Below are positions 36,353 to 44,437 of a stretch of 64,000 bases of DNA, piece after piece. Numbering within the stretch: position 1 is the first letter of the stretch; the number at the start of each line of letters is the position of its first letter. The DNA is taken from positions 8,269,765 through 8,333,764 of the forward strand of contig NZ_PTJS01000001.1 in NCBI RefSeq assembly GCF_002941025.1, given 5' to 3'. Under the pieces are notes generated by a model, which worked only from the letters and a program-made list of their open reading frames with translations, was not told where the DNA came from and ran no database searches. The position numbers were made by a program, and so were the translations under genes. The stretch is from Streptomyces sp. QL37 (GTDB lineage Bacteria > Actinomycetota > Actinomycetes > Streptomycetales > Streptomycetaceae).

Positions 36353-36927
36353 GCTGCTGCACTGCCTTTCGCCTCGTGCCGGTCGGTCCGCGCCGGCTCG
36401 GCCGGCGCGTCCGCGAGAAGTACGTCGAAAAGGGCCCGGGACTCGATCAGGGCCTTCCTCATCTCCTCCGTGCCGCCCTGGCCGCGCACGGCGGTGTGAA
36501 CCCTGCGGTAGCCGTCGACCTGCCCGGCGTGGTGGACGGAGAGGGCGTCCGTCTGCTCCTCGAAGCTGTCGCCGTCCGGGAAGCCCCGGTCGTGGGCCAG
36601 CTGGGCCAGGAGCGCGTCGGCTTCGACGACCGCGTCCCTGGGGGAGTCGATGAACTGTTCCTGCACTTCCGCCCAGCGGCGGGCGTACGCCTCACGGGCC
36701 TCCGGGCGCAGAGGCCGCTCGGACAGGGAGCCGTGCAGCTTCACCCGCTCCGAGAGCTCGCGCTCGGCCGCTGCGGTGTCGCCGTTGTGACGGGCGACCG
36801 TCCGGTCGTACTCGGGTCCGAAGCGGCGCCGCAGCCCGCGTCCGCCGGTGCTACGGCCACGGACGACGAGGAAGAAGGCGAGCGCTGCCACGAGGACGAC
36901 GGCAACGATGATCACCACGGTCGTCAT
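36349..36927 (-). CDS. Membrane-anchored hypothetical protein with helical SPRDAVVEAD domain
   Basis: A 192-aa protein with one N-terminal membrane helix (residues 3-22, VVIIVAVVLVAALAFFLVV), basic residues after it, and a cytosolic helical domain. YARRWAEVQEQFIDSPRDAVVEAD followed by HTAVRGQGGTEEMRKALIESR is shared with the downstream gene. The start at 36927 is placed at the ATG directly before the helix; GGGAG lies upstream. The two genes overlap by four bases and probably act together, one anchored and one soluble. Confidence 0.75.
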   Translation of the reverse strand: MTTVVIIVAVVLVAALAFFLVVRGRSTGGRGLRRRFGPEYDRTVARHNGDTAAAERELSERVKLHGSLSERPLRPEAREAYARRWAEVQEQFIDSPRDAVVEADALLAQLAHDRGFPDGDSFEEQTDALSVHHAGQVDGYRRVHTAVRGQGGTEEMRKALIESRALFDVLLADAPAEPARTDRHEAKGSAAA

Positions 36928-37154
36928 GGCCGACGCTCCCGTCGGTTCGCGGTCGGTGCGTCGTGCTGTTTCACTCTCGTCAACCCCTTCCGGTTCGGGC
37001 CCGGTTCGGTGTACCGGCCGGGCTGTGTGCAACAGGCGTGTACCCCCTGAGCGCCGTTCAAGCAGGAATGCCCCCGGTATCCTGGAGCGCGCGGACCCGG
37101 ACGTGCCCGGCCGAAGGCGGAGCCGTCCGGTACGAGTTGCGAGAGGGGCGTGCG

Positions 37155-37559
37155 GTGACCGAGCGCAAACCAGCGGGGGTCAGCTTCGAGACGTGGGTCG
37201 ACCGGCAGATCCGCGAGGCCGAGGAGCGCGGCGCGTTCACCGACCTGCCGGGTGCCGGAAAGCCGCTTCCCGGTCTCGACGGGCCGTACGACCCGATGTG
37301 GTGGATCAAGGCGAAGATGGAGCGTGAGGGGCTGTCGGCGCTCCCGCCCTCGCTGACGCTGCGGAAGGCGGCCGAGGATGCCAGGCAGGACGCGTCGCGC
37401 GCACGGTCGGAGGCCGAGGTCCGGCGCATCCTGACCGAGGTGAACGAGAGGATCCGCGAGGCGCTCGCCCGGCCGCCGGAGGGGCCGCCGCTGAATCTCG
37501 AGCCGTTCGACATCGACGCGATCGTGGCCGAGTGGCACGCCGGACGAACCGGGCGCTGA
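37155..37559 (+). CDS. DUF1992 (DnaJ homologue C28-type) protein
   Basis: A 134-aa protein with the full conserved block of DUF1992: FETWVDRQIREAEERGAF, then DLPGAGKPLPGLDGPYDP and WWIKAKMEREG. The rest is charged helix ending at WHAGR. In eukaryotes this domain occurs in DNAJC28 without a J domain; in bacteria it stands alone and its role is unclear. The GTG at 37155 is chosen because the conserved domain begins ten residues later; the frame is open to 36963 without coding-like sequence. Confidence 0.85.
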   Translation: MTERKPAGVSFETWVDRQIREAEERGAFTDLPGAGKPLPGLDGPYDPMWWIKAKMEREGLSALPPSLTLRKAAEDARQDASRARSEAEVRRILTEVNERIREALARPPEGPPLNLEPFDIDAIVAEWHAGRTGR

Positions 37560-37602
37560 GCACCATGTCTGCTTTCCGCCGGGAGTGCGTAATACTCACC
37601 TC

Positions 37603-38085
37603 ATGAGACCGAGTGTTACGGACCGGCGCGGCGGCGTCCACGTCAGACGAGCCGTCGCGCGGGACGCCAGGCGCCTCACCCGTCTGGTCACCGCATCACG
37701 CGCCTACGAGGGGCCGTACGCGCCCATGGTCGCGGGGTACAAGGTCGGCCCCGACTACATCGAGGCACACGTCGTCCATGTGGCCGTGGACGACGACGGC
37801 CGCGTGCTCGGCTTCTACGCCCTGGTCCTCTCCCCACCGGAGCTCGACCTGATGTTCGTCGCCGACGACGCCCAGGGGCGGGGTATCGGCCGGCTCCTCG
37901 TGGGCCACCTGCGTGCCGAGGCGCGCCGGGCCGGTCTCGCGGCCGTACGTGTGGTCGCGCACCCGCCGGCCGAGGGCTTCTACCGCAGCGTCGGCGCGGA
38001 ACGCACCGGCACCGTCGCGGCCCGTCCTCCCGCGGTGATGTGGGACCGGCCCGAGCTGACGCTGAGGACCGACGGCGGTCCCTGA
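37603..38085 (+). CDS. GNAT-family N-acetyltransferase
   Basis: A 160-aa acetyltransferase using acetyl-CoA. Beta strands and motif A are visible: VHVAVDDDGRVLGFYAL, LDLMFVADDAQGRGIGRLLVGHL (the QGRGIG loop binds the CoA pyrophosphate), and AAVRVVAHPPAEGFYRSVGAERTG near the end, where the Tyr can serve as general acid. Acceptor unknown. The ATG at 37603 is used; an in-frame GTG at 37585 is possible. No strong Shine-Dalgarno precedes either. A hairpin follows the stop. Confidence 0.83.
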   Translation: MRPSVTDRRGGVHVRRAVARDARRLTRLVTASRAYEGPYAPMVAGYKVGPDYIEAHVVHVAVDDDGRVLGFYALVLSPPELDLMFVADDAQGRGIGRLLVGHLRAEARRAGLAAVRVVAHPPAEGFYRSVGAERTGTVAARPPAVMWDRPELTLRTDGGP

Positions 38086-38088
38086 GCC

Positions 38089-38122
38089 GGACGGCCCGGC
38101 CCCGGTCGGGGTCGGGCCGTCC
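38089..38122. terminator. Bidirectional terminator hairpin
   Basis: A 15-bp stem (38089-38103 with 38108-38122, one G-T wobble) around GGTC lies between the convergent GNAT and VOC genes. Confidence 0.7.
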
Positions 38123-38145
38123 ATACGTGCCGGGGGCGGAGCCGG

Positions 38146-38532
38146 CTACGACCAGCCGCCGTACGGGCGGGTGATGATCTCCATCCCGTGACCGCTCGGA
38201 TCGGGGAAGTACACCCCGCGCCCGCCGTCGTTGTGGTTGATCTCGCCGGGGTGCTTCATGTGTGGGTCGGCGTAATACGCGATCCCCTGCGCCTCGATGT
38301 GTTCGAAGGCCGTGTCGAACTCCGCCTCCGAGATGAGGAAGGCGTAGTGCTGCACCGTGATCGATTCTGCGGGAACGGTCGCGAAGTCCAGCGTGACGCC
38401 GTTCGCGAGGACGACCGGGATGAAGGGTCCCCATTCCGTCCCGATGGTGAGACCCAGGATGTGCGCCAGGAACTCGGCGGACTCGCGGTTGTCCCGGCTG
38501 TGAACGATGGTGTGATTCAACTCGACTGGCAC
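38146..38532 (-). CDS. VOC-family protein
   Basis: A 128-aa VOC-fold protein: LNHTIVHSRDNRESAEFLAHIL at the start, PVVLANGVTLDFATVP, AFLISEAEFDTAFEHIEAQG and GRGVYFPDPSGHGMEIITRPY. Possible metal ligands are His7, the mid-protein His in VQHYAFLI and the Glu of MEIIT, so it may be a true metalloenzyme. The GTG start is set by GGAGG nine bases upstream. A good promoter lies 83-111 bases upstream. Confidence 0.82.
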   Translation of the reverse strand: MPVELNHTIVHSRDNRESAEFLAHILGLTIGTEWGPFIPVVLANGVTLDFATVPAESITVQHYAFLISEAEFDTAFEHIEAQGIAYYADPHMKHPGEINHNDGGRGVYFPDPSGHGMEIITRPYGGWS

Positions 38533-38836
38533 TGTGGAATGCCTCCAAAAGGCATCTCACGGGCTACCTCCACGCCTCACCCGGCCGGTGACCGACGCGC
38601 GATGCCGTACGACGATCCTAGGAGAGTTGTCACTGTGTGTCGAGGTCTGGCCCTCGGCTTGCGGCGATTGCCGCCTTCCCGCCTCGCTGGTGGTTTCACC
38701 GGCGGCTGCCACCATGGAGAGCACCGGCCGGCGAGCCGCTCCGGCGCACGACCGGCCGCCGGCAACGCGGGCGGCCCAGGATTCACGGCCGCTCCGCGGG
38801 GCACCAGTACCACCTCTACGAGGTGGGGAGGCATCC
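38533..38836. other. Divergent intergenic region, no gene seen
   Basis: A 304-base gap between the VOC gene (leftward) and the DUF6328 gene (rightward). Besides the leftward promoter, it contains the small inverted repeat ATGCC/GGCAT (38539-38543, 38551-38555) overlapping the VOC ribosome-binding site, which might control its translation. No coding signal. Confidence 0.45.
38615..38643 (-). promoter_or_regulatory. Candidate promoter of the VOC gene
   Basis: Read on the minus strand, TCGACA (38643-38638; five of six matches to TTGACA) is followed after 17 bases by TAGGAT (38620-38615). This is a good vegetative -35/-10 pair and predicts a leader of about 75 bases before the GTG at 38532. Confidence 0.5.
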
Positions 38837-39421
38837 ATGGGACAGAGACCGGTGGACAGCGGCGGGAGCGGTACGAACCCCCGCAGCGGACGCCAGGAGA
38901 CCGAGGAGGAGCGGGCGGACCGGCAGTGGGGCGACCTGCTCCAGGAACTCCGGGTCGCGCAGACCGGGGTCCAGATCCTGTTCGGCTTCCTGCTCGCTGT
39001 GGTCTTCCAGCCCCGCTTCGCCGATCTCTCCACCGTCGACCGGAACATCTACGTCGTGACCGTCATGCTGGGGTCCGCGACCGCGGCCGCGCTGATAGGG
39101 CCCGTGTCGTACCACCGGCTGCTCACCGGCCGCCGGATGAAGCCGCAGACGGTCACCTGGGCCTCCCGTCTGACGAAGCTGGGCCTCGGCCTGCTCTTCT
39201 GCACGATGTGCAGCACGCTGCTGCTCATCCTGAGGGTGGCGCTGCACAACGTGGCGGCACTCTGGCTGGTCGGCGGGATGGCTCTGTGGTTCCTGGTCTG
39301 CTGGTTCGTGTTCCCGCTCTGGGCCATCGCCCGGGACAACGGCCGGCGGTCCGATGACGGTCGGCGGTCCACCGGCGGGGGAGAGGCCCCGGACGCCGCT
39401 GACCCGGGCCCGCGTCCCTGA
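38837..39421 (+). CDS. DUF6328 membrane protein
   Basis: A 194-aa protein. A charged N-terminus contains QWGDLLQELRVAQTGVQILFGFLL, the conserved start of DUF6328, followed by four membrane helices (to ~residue 160: VVTVMLGSATAAALIGPVSY, LGLGLLFCTMCSTLLLILRVA, LWLVGGMALWFLVCWFVFPLWA) and a polar tail. Common in actinomycetes; function unknown. GGGAGG lies six bases before the ATG. Confidence 0.82.
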   Translation: MGQRPVDSGGSGTNPRSGRQETEEERADRQWGDLLQELRVAQTGVQILFGFLLAVVFQPRFADLSTVDRNIYVVTVMLGSATAAALIGPVSYHRLLTGRRMKPQTVTWASRLTKLGLGLLFCTMCSTLLLILRVALHNVAALWLVGGMALWFLVCWFVFPLWAIARDNGRRSDDGRRSTGGGEAPDAADPGPRP

Positions 39422-39428
39422 CCCCCCT

Positions 39429-40256
39429 TCAGTCCTCGTCCACGCCCGCCGGACCGCGTACGTCCGTCACGGTGAAGAGCCCGCCGTCCGGGTCCCTCAG
39501 GGTCGCCTCGTCGCCGAACCGCACGTCGCGCCGCTCCATGAGGGTTCCCCCGTTCCGCTCCGCCGCCCGGACGGTCGCGCCCACATCGGGGACCGGGAAC
39601 TGCACCTGCCAGTGCGGACGCACCTGCGGGTCGGGAGCGGCCTCCACGGCACCGGAGCTGATCCGGGCCAGCGGGCGGCCGTTGCAGCGTACGAGCACCT
39701 CTTCCTTCACGTACGCCACCTCGCAGCCGCCGGGCTCCCCGCTCTCCCAGCCGAGGATCTCGCCGTAGAAGATCGCGGCGTCGAAGGCGTCCCTCGTGCG
39801 CAGCCGCAGCCAGGCGTGCGCCCGGTTTCCCGACGGTGCGAGGGTGGCCGCCCGGCCCGTCCACTCCCAGACGCCGAACGACGCCCCGTCCCGGTCGGCG
39901 GCCAGGACCGCACGCCCCTGCCCCACCGTCAGCGGGCCCACGGCCACGGTGCCGCTGCGCTCCCGGATGCGGTCCGAGACGACACCGGCGTCCCGGACCG
40001 AGAAGTAGGGCATCCACGCCACGCCCACCTGGTAGGCGGACGCGACCGCGCCGATGCCGGCCACCGGCACACCGTCGGAGCGCGCCATCAGAAAGTCCCT
40101 GCCCAGCGGACCGGGGCGGAAGGTCCAGCCGAGGACGGCGCCGTAGAAACGCCGCGCGTCCTCGAGGTCGCGGGTCACCAGATGGACCCAGCAGGGGGCG
40201 CTGGCACCGCTCAGCACCGCCGGTTCCGGCGCGCCCCGCTGATCGCTAGGAGTCAT
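39429..40256 (-). CDS. Two-domain VOC-family protein
   Basis: A 275-aa protein with two tandem VOC modules. Module 1 (~25-145): WVHLVTRDLEDARRFYGAVLG, PYFSVRDAGVVSDRI, VLAADRDGASFGVWEW. Module 2 (~155-268): HAWLRLRTRDAFDAAIFYGEILG, QVQFPVPDVGATVRAAERNGG, ATLRDPDGGLFTVTDV. This is the layout of actinobacterial hydroxylase/27-kDa-antigen CFP30B-like proteins. Ligand unknown. The ATG at 40256 is chosen because the fold follows after a short linker. It ends seven bases from the convergent DUF6328 gene. Confidence 0.83.
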   Translation of the reverse strand: MTPSDQRGAPEPAVLSGASAPCWVHLVTRDLEDARRFYGAVLGWTFRPGPLGRDFLMARSDGVPVAGIGAVASAYQVGVAWMPYFSVRDAGVVSDRIRERSGTVAVGPLTVGQGRAVLAADRDGASFGVWEWTGRAATLAPSGNRAHAWLRLRTRDAFDAAIFYGEILGWESGEPGGCEVAYVKEEVLVRCNGRPLARISSGAVEAAPDPQVRPHWQVQFPVPDVGATVRAAERNGGTLMERRDVRFGDEATLRDPDGGLFTVTDVRGPAGVDED

Positions 40257-40359
40257 GGTCCACTGCCTTATCGGTTCTGCGGCATGACTTCTTCGGTGCC
40301 GCGCGGCCAGGACCAGCCTCATCCGCCTCGGCGACTCCCGCAACACGCGGCGGCCCCGG

Positions 40360-41274
40360 TCACACCCCGCCGCGGGGTGGCGCGTTCGTGATGTCCAGGA
40401 AGACGTGCTCCGCCTCGGGCCATGTCCGGGCGATCGACCGCTTTATGCGCACGGCGACCCGCTCGACCTCCTCGCTGTCGATACCGGGCGCCAGGTCGAC
40501 CCTGGCCGCCACCAGCACCGAGTCGAGTCCGAGGCCCATGGTGAACAGGGCCGCGACGTTGTCGATCTCGGACTGGGACGCGAGGAGGTCCTCCACGCCC
40601 CGGCGCAGCCCGGGCTCGGCCGACTCCCCGATCAGACGGTCGCGCGCGTCCCTGCCGAGCCGGAAGGCGACGTAGACCAGTAGCAGGCCGATCGCCAGCG
40701 AGGCCGACGCCTCCCACACGACGTCTCCCGTGACCAGGTGCAGCACCATGCCCGCCATCGCCAGCACCACACCCAGCACCGCGGTGCTGTCCTCGGCGAT
40801 CACCGTCCTCAGCGCGGGGTCACGGGCGGCGCCCTTCTCCCCGCGGAGCTGGAGCAGGGCGCGGACCAGGGAAGCGCCTTCCGCGAGGAAGGCGACCCCG
40901 AGGACGATCAGGCCCACCGTGTACCCCTCGGGTGACTCCTGCTCGTTCCGGCCCAGTGCCTCGAACCCCTGGAAGAACGAGAAGCAGCCCCCCACGACGA
41001 AGATGCCGACGGCCGCGAGCAGCGACCAGAAGTAGCGCTCCTTGCCGTACCCGAAGGGGTGATGGGCATCCGGTGGGCGACGGCTGCGCTTCAGCGCGGC
41101 CAGCAGGAAGATCTCGTTGACGCTGTCCGCCACGGAGTGCGCGGCTTCGGACAGGAGGGCGGGGGAGCCCGAGAGGAGTCCCCCCACTCCCTTGGCCACT
41201 GCGATCACCAGGTTGGCCGCGAGTGCGACCAGGACGGTCAAGCGGGTCTTGCGGTCCGACTCCGGCTGGTTCAT
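40360..41274 (-). CDS. Cation diffusion facilitator (Zn/Co/Fe-type) transporter
   Basis: A 304-aa CDF exporter with six membrane helices and a cytosolic C-terminal metal-sensing domain. Helix 2 has SEAAHSVADSVNE and helix 5 HLVTGDVVWEASASLAIGLLLV, carrying the usual metal-site residues (His/Asp in helix 2, Asp in helix 5). DAHHPFGYGKERYFW between helices 2 and 3 is a family hallmark. The C-terminal ferredoxin-like fold ends at AEHVFLDI. Metal specificity cannot be read. The start at 41274 follows GGGGGG; a longer frame is non-coding. Confidence 0.9.
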   Translation of the reverse strand: MNQPESDRKTRLTVLVALAANLVIAVAKGVGGLLSGSPALLSEAAHSVADSVNEIFLLAALKRSRRPPDAHHPFGYGKERYFWSLLAAVGIFVVGGCFSFFQGFEALGRNEQESPEGYTVGLIVLGVAFLAEGASLVRALLQLRGEKGAARDPALRTVIAEDSTAVLGVVLAMAGMVLHLVTGDVVWEASASLAIGLLLVYVAFRLGRDARDRLIGESAEPGLRRGVEDLLASQSEIDNVAALFTMGLGLDSVLVAARVDLAPGIDSEEVERVAVRIKRSIARTWPEAEHVFLDITNAPPRGGV

Positions 41275-41333
41275 ATGCCCCCCGATTCCATGTTCCTCTT
41301 CCTCCGGTCGACGGTGAATGCTGATGGGCCCCT

Positions 41334-41379
41334 GCGCAGACGTCCGGGCCCGCTCCATGACGGGCCCGGACGTCTGCGC
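41334..41379. terminator. Strong terminator hairpin after the DUF6479 gene
   Basis: A perfect 19-bp inverted repeat (41334-41352 with 41361-41379) closes on an eight-base loop. It lies 31 bases beyond the stop of the leftward DUF6479 gene and upstream of the CDF gene. Confidence 0.8.
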
Positions 41380-41409
41380 TCGCCGGCCGGTGGCCGGCGC
41401 GATGGTCTG

Positions 41410-41748
41410 TCACTCACGCCGGCGGTCGTCCTCCGGCGGCGGGATCACCTCGTTACCGCGGTCGCTGAGCTCGTACGGCGAGAGGGCACGGCCGTCCTCG
41501 GGGAAGCGGTCCGCGCCGTGCTGCCCGCTCTCCTGGATCTCGGTCCGGTGCTCCGGACGAGGCGGCTGCTCATCGGGGAGCGGCGGCCGTGATTCCTTGT
41601 CGCGGCGCCGCATCCCGAACCAGAAGCCGCCGATCAGCAGAAGCACCACGAACAGGCCGACGATGCCGATGATCACGCCTACTGCTCCCGGCCCGTCGCT
41701 GCCGCCGGTGCTGGCGAGCGATTCCCATGCTCCGTTCGTTACGTCCAT
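41410..41748 (-). CDS. DUF6479 single-pass membrane protein
   Basis: A 112-aa protein with one membrane helix (~residues 22-46: GAVGVIIGIVGLFVVLLLIGGFWFG), then MRRRDKESRPPLPDEQPPRP and a polar, Pro/Glu-rich C-terminal tail, the DUF6479 layout. Function unknown. The ATG at 41748 is used. It is divergent from the F420-type oxidoreductase, with a 14-bp palindrome between them. Confidence 0.75.
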   Translation of the reverse strand: MDVTNGAWESLASTGGSDGPGAVGVIIGIVGLFVVLLLIGGFWFGMRRRDKESRPPLPDEQPPRPEHRTEIQESGQHGADRFPEDGRALSPYELSDRGNEVIPPPEDDRRRE

Positions 41749-41790
41749 GCATGGCGCATACCCCGGGGAGTCGATCACAGACAGCCATTG

Positions 41791-41804
41791 ACATGAATTC
41801 ATGT
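41791..41804. promoter_or_regulatory. Perfect 14-bp palindrome, candidate operator
   Basis: ACATGAATTCATGT is fully self-complementary. It overlaps a TTGACA hexamer (41788-41793) and lies between two divergent genes, 33 bases upstream of the F420-type oxidoreductase start and 43 bases from the DUF6479 start. This is the form expected of a dimeric repressor site; the regulator is unknown. Confidence 0.5.
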
Positions 41805-41836
41805 TTTATGGCGATGTCACGGTAAATGAGTTTCAT

Positions 41837-42802
41837 ATGGTTCAGATCGGCTACACGATGATGACCGAGCAGGCGGGCCCCCGCGCCCTCGTCAGGGATG
41901 TGGTCGCGGCGGAAGAGGCCGGATTCGACTTCTCCGTCACCTCCGACCACTACTTCCCCTGGTTGGGTTCCCAGGGGCACGCGCCCTACGCCTGGTCGGT
42001 CCTGGGAGCCGCCGCGCAGGCCACCTCCCGGATCCCGCTGATGACGTACGTGACCTGCCCGACCGCCCGCTACCACCCCGCCGTGGTCGCGCAGAAGGCG
42101 GCGACGCTCCAACTGCTGGCCGAGGGCCGCTTCCGTCTCGGCCTCGGCTCCGGAGAGAGCCTCAACGAACACGTCGTGGGAGCGGGACGGCCCTCCGCGC
42201 ACGTCCGGCTGGAGATGCTCGAAGAGGCCGTACAGATCATCCGGGCCCTCTTCGACGGGGGCTACGTCAACCACCACGGCACCCACTTCGACGTGGAGAA
42301 CGCCAAGCTCTGGGACCTGCCCGACAAGCGTGTCCCCATCGGCATCGCGGTCTCCGGGGAGAAGTCCTGCCAACTCGCGGGAACCCTGGGCGACCTGGTC
42401 ATCGCCACCGAGCCGAAGGGCGAGCTCCTCAACGCGTTCGACCGGCACGGCGGGGCCGGCAAGCCCCGCGTGGGACAGGTGCCCGTCTGCTACGACACCG
42501 ACAGGGAAGCGGCCGTCGCCCGCGCCCACGACCAGTTCCGCTGGTCGCTCGGCGGCTGGAAGGTCAACTCGGAGCTGCCCGGTCCCTCCGCCTTCGAGCA
42601 GGCGACGCAGTTCGTCCGCAAGGACGACATCGCCGGCGCGATCCCGTGTGGCTCGGACGTCGAGGCGTTCGTCGAGGCCGTACGCCCCTACAGTGAGGCG
42701 GGCTTCACCGAGGTCGCTCTCGTCCAGATCGGCGGGGCCCACCAGCAGCCCTTCATCGACTGGGCCCGGAGCACGCTCCTGCCGGCGCTCCGCGACCTGT
42801 AG
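41837..42802 (+). CDS. F420-dependent LLM-class oxidoreductase (TIGR03557 type)
   Basis: A 321-aa luciferase-like (beta/alpha)8 enzyme. QIGYTMMTEQAGPRALVRDV and EAGFDFSVTSDHYFPW match the F420-dependent glucose-6-phosphate dehydrogenase-like family TIGR03557. MTYVTCPTARYHPAVVAQKAATL, GLGSGESLNEHVVG and PIGIAVSGEKSCQLAG follow. It would use F420 to oxidise or reduce an unidentified substrate. I use the ATG at 41837, where homology begins; the in-frame ATG at 41801 would include the palindrome. Neither has a Shine-Dalgarno, so a leaderless message is possible. Confidence 0.87.
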   Translation: MVQIGYTMMTEQAGPRALVRDVVAAEEAGFDFSVTSDHYFPWLGSQGHAPYAWSVLGAAAQATSRIPLMTYVTCPTARYHPAVVAQKAATLQLLAEGRFRLGLGSGESLNEHVVGAGRPSAHVRLEMLEEAVQIIRALFDGGYVNHHGTHFDVENAKLWDLPDKRVPIGIAVSGEKSCQLAGTLGDLVIATEPKGELLNAFDRHGGAGKPRVGQVPVCYDTDREAAVARAHDQFRWSLGGWKVNSELPGPSAFEQATQFVRKDDIAGAIPCGSDVEAFVEAVRPYSEAGFTEVALVQIGGAHQQPFIDWARSTLLPALRDL

Positions 42803-42953
42803 GCGCACTGCGCGGGCGGGCGGGCCACGTTTCCCCGCCGCACACCGGGTACGAGATCTTCGCGGGCCTGCCCGTCGGAACGCCGCTCGTGTCGCCGACA
42901 CGGAGCCGTGGGGTGAGCCTGGAGTCAGTCCCCGGACGGCTGGAGGAAACGCG

Positions 42954-43385
42954 ATGGGAGCAGGCAATCCGCTCGGCCTCCGGCCCGTGCTCCGCCGGCT
43001 GACCGGCGGTGACCCTCCGGACCGCGGGCGAGCGGTGGTGCGGCGGGCGGAAGAGGCCCGGCCCCGCACGGTCACGGAGCCCGCGTGGTCGAGTCCGTGC
43101 GCCCGTACGCGGCCGACCGGGAGCCGCCCGACCTGGAGTCGGCCAAGGACATGGTCGCGGACCGTGCCGCCGAGACCGGGCACAGGGCCTGGCGGTGGGA
43201 GCACGAAGGAGCCGCCCACCCCGGCATCGTGCGGGCGGAGGAACCGGACGCGGGTCCGCCGCAGCTCCACGGCGGCCTGCCCCGGCACCTCGTTCGGCCG
43301 AGGCGGAGCGACCACCTTCATCCGCGACCTCCGTCCGGACGAGCCGCGGCTTCCGGACCGTACACACGGTCGGCCCCCGGCGTGA
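42954..43385 (+). pseudogene. Frameshifted gene of unknown function (two compensating shifts)
   Basis: GGAGG seven bases before an ATG at 42954 marks a real gene start. The frame begins well (LGLRPVLRRLTGGDPPDRGRA), loses Streptomyces codon bias near 43081, and bias continues in another frame to ~43290 (AADREPPDLESAKDMVADRA; HRAWRWEHEGAAHPGI). It then returns to the first frame (GTSFGRGGATTFIRDLRPDE) up to the stop at 43385. One base lost and one gained would explain this. It may be a decaying gene or a sequence error. The rest of the gap 42803-42953 holds nothing recognised. Confidence 0.4.
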
Positions 43386-43432
43386 GGCCGCCGAGCAGCG
43401 CTCACAGCGCCCCCCAGCGAAAGGAACCCAGG

Positions 43433-43828
43433 GTGAACAGCACGCAGGAACAGACACAGGAGCACCAGGAGAGCGGCGACGTCGTGGTTGCGGTGACCGG
43501 CTGCCCGAAGGAGGACGCGCGCACCGTGTTCGACGTGCTGCGCCGTTCCTTCGTCTCCGACCGTCCGGCGGGCGACGTTCCGGAGGACGAGTCGGACACG
43601 CGCCCCACCGTGTGGACGGCGACCGTCGACGTCACCGAGACGAAGGCCGGCCCCGGGCCCGCGCGGCTCTCCGAGCCGGTGATGGTCGAGGCGCAGGGCG
43701 GCTACTGGGCGGTCGACCGGCTCCGCAGGCAACTGGCCGACGCGTTCACCGTCCGGCTCGTAGGAACAGCGGCGGGCGACCAGGAGCAGGAGATCCGTCT
43801 ACGGCTGGAGAGCCACCGACCCGCGTGA
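43433..43828 (+). CDS. Hypothetical protein
   Basis: A 131-aa soluble protein with a Gln/Glu-rich start and a compact domain: DVVVAVTGCPKEDARTVFDVLRRSF, then DTRPTVWTATVDVT, and GGYWAVDRLRRQLADAFTVRLVGTAAGDQEQEIRLRLES. I do not recognise the family; alternating strands and helices suggest a small alpha/beta fold. The GTG start has AAGGAA eight bases upstream. It precedes the molybdenum dehydrogenase genes by 36 bases and may be in the same operon. Confidence 0.65.
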   Translation: MNSTQEQTQEHQESGDVVVAVTGCPKEDARTVFDVLRRSFVSDRPAGDVPEDESDTRPTVWTATVDVTETKAGPGPARLSEPVMVEAQGGYWAVDRLRRQLADAFTVRLVGTAAGDQEQEIRLRLESHRPA

Positions 43829-43864
43829 CGCCCGTACGAACCGAACCCGGAAGGTAACGCGCAC

Positions 43865-44437
43865 ATGAACGCCACCCCGGGGACCGCCGACGCGGATGCG
43901 GCCCAGGTGCCGACTCCCGACGACTGTTCCACCTACACCCTGCACGTCAACGGCACGGCACGGACCCTGACGCTCGATCACCGCACCACCCTGCTGGACG
44001 CCCTGAGGGAGAACCTCGGACTCATGGGCGCGAAGAAGGGCTGCGACCACGGGCAGTGCGGAGCCTGCACCGTGCTCGTCGACGGCCGGCGCGCCAACAG
44101 CTGTCTCCTGCTGGCCGTGGCCCAGGAGGACGCCCACATCACCACCGTCGAAGGGCTGGCCGATGGCGACCGCCTGCATCCGCTGCAGGCGGCCTTCCTG
44201 GAGAGGGACGCCCTCCAGTGCGGCTACTGCACCCCGGGGCAGATCTGCTCGGCTGCCGGCATGATCCGAGAGGCCGAGGACGGCTTCCCCTCCCATGCCA
44301 CCCCGCGCCCGGCGCTCGCCGCCGGAGGGCCGGCCTCGCTCGACGCGGACGAGATCCGTGAGCGGATGAGCGGCAACCTCTGCCGGTGCGGCGCCTACCC
44401 GCACATCGTCGAGGCGATCAAGGACGTGGCGCCGTGA
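43865..44437 (+). CDS. Molybdenum aldehyde/xanthine dehydrogenase, 2Fe-2S subunit (PaoA-type)
   Basis: A 190-aa electron-transfer subunit with two 2Fe-2S clusters. Plant-type cluster: GCDHGQCGACTVLVDG plus NSC. Second cluster: CGYCTPGQICSA and GNLCRCGAYPHIVEAI. A long insert (SHATPRPALAAGGPASLDADE) before the last motif is as in PaoA. Unlike E. coli PaoA, no twin-arginine signal is present, so the complex is probably cytosolic. GTGA overlap with the next gene. Confidence 0.93.
   Translation: MNATPGTADADAAQVPTPDDCSTYTLHVNGTARTLTLDHRTTLLDALRENLGLMGAKKGCDHGQCGACTVLVDGRRANSCLLLAVAQEDAHITTVEGLADGDRLHPLQAAFLERDALQCGYCTPGQICSAAGMIREAEDGFPSHATPRPALAAGGPASLDADEIRERMSGNLCRCGAYPHIVEAIKDVAP

Noticed and set aside
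41801..41836. Earlier ATG of the F420-type oxidoreductase
   Set aside because: It overlaps the operator-like palindrome, adds twelve residues absent from the family, and has no ribosome site.
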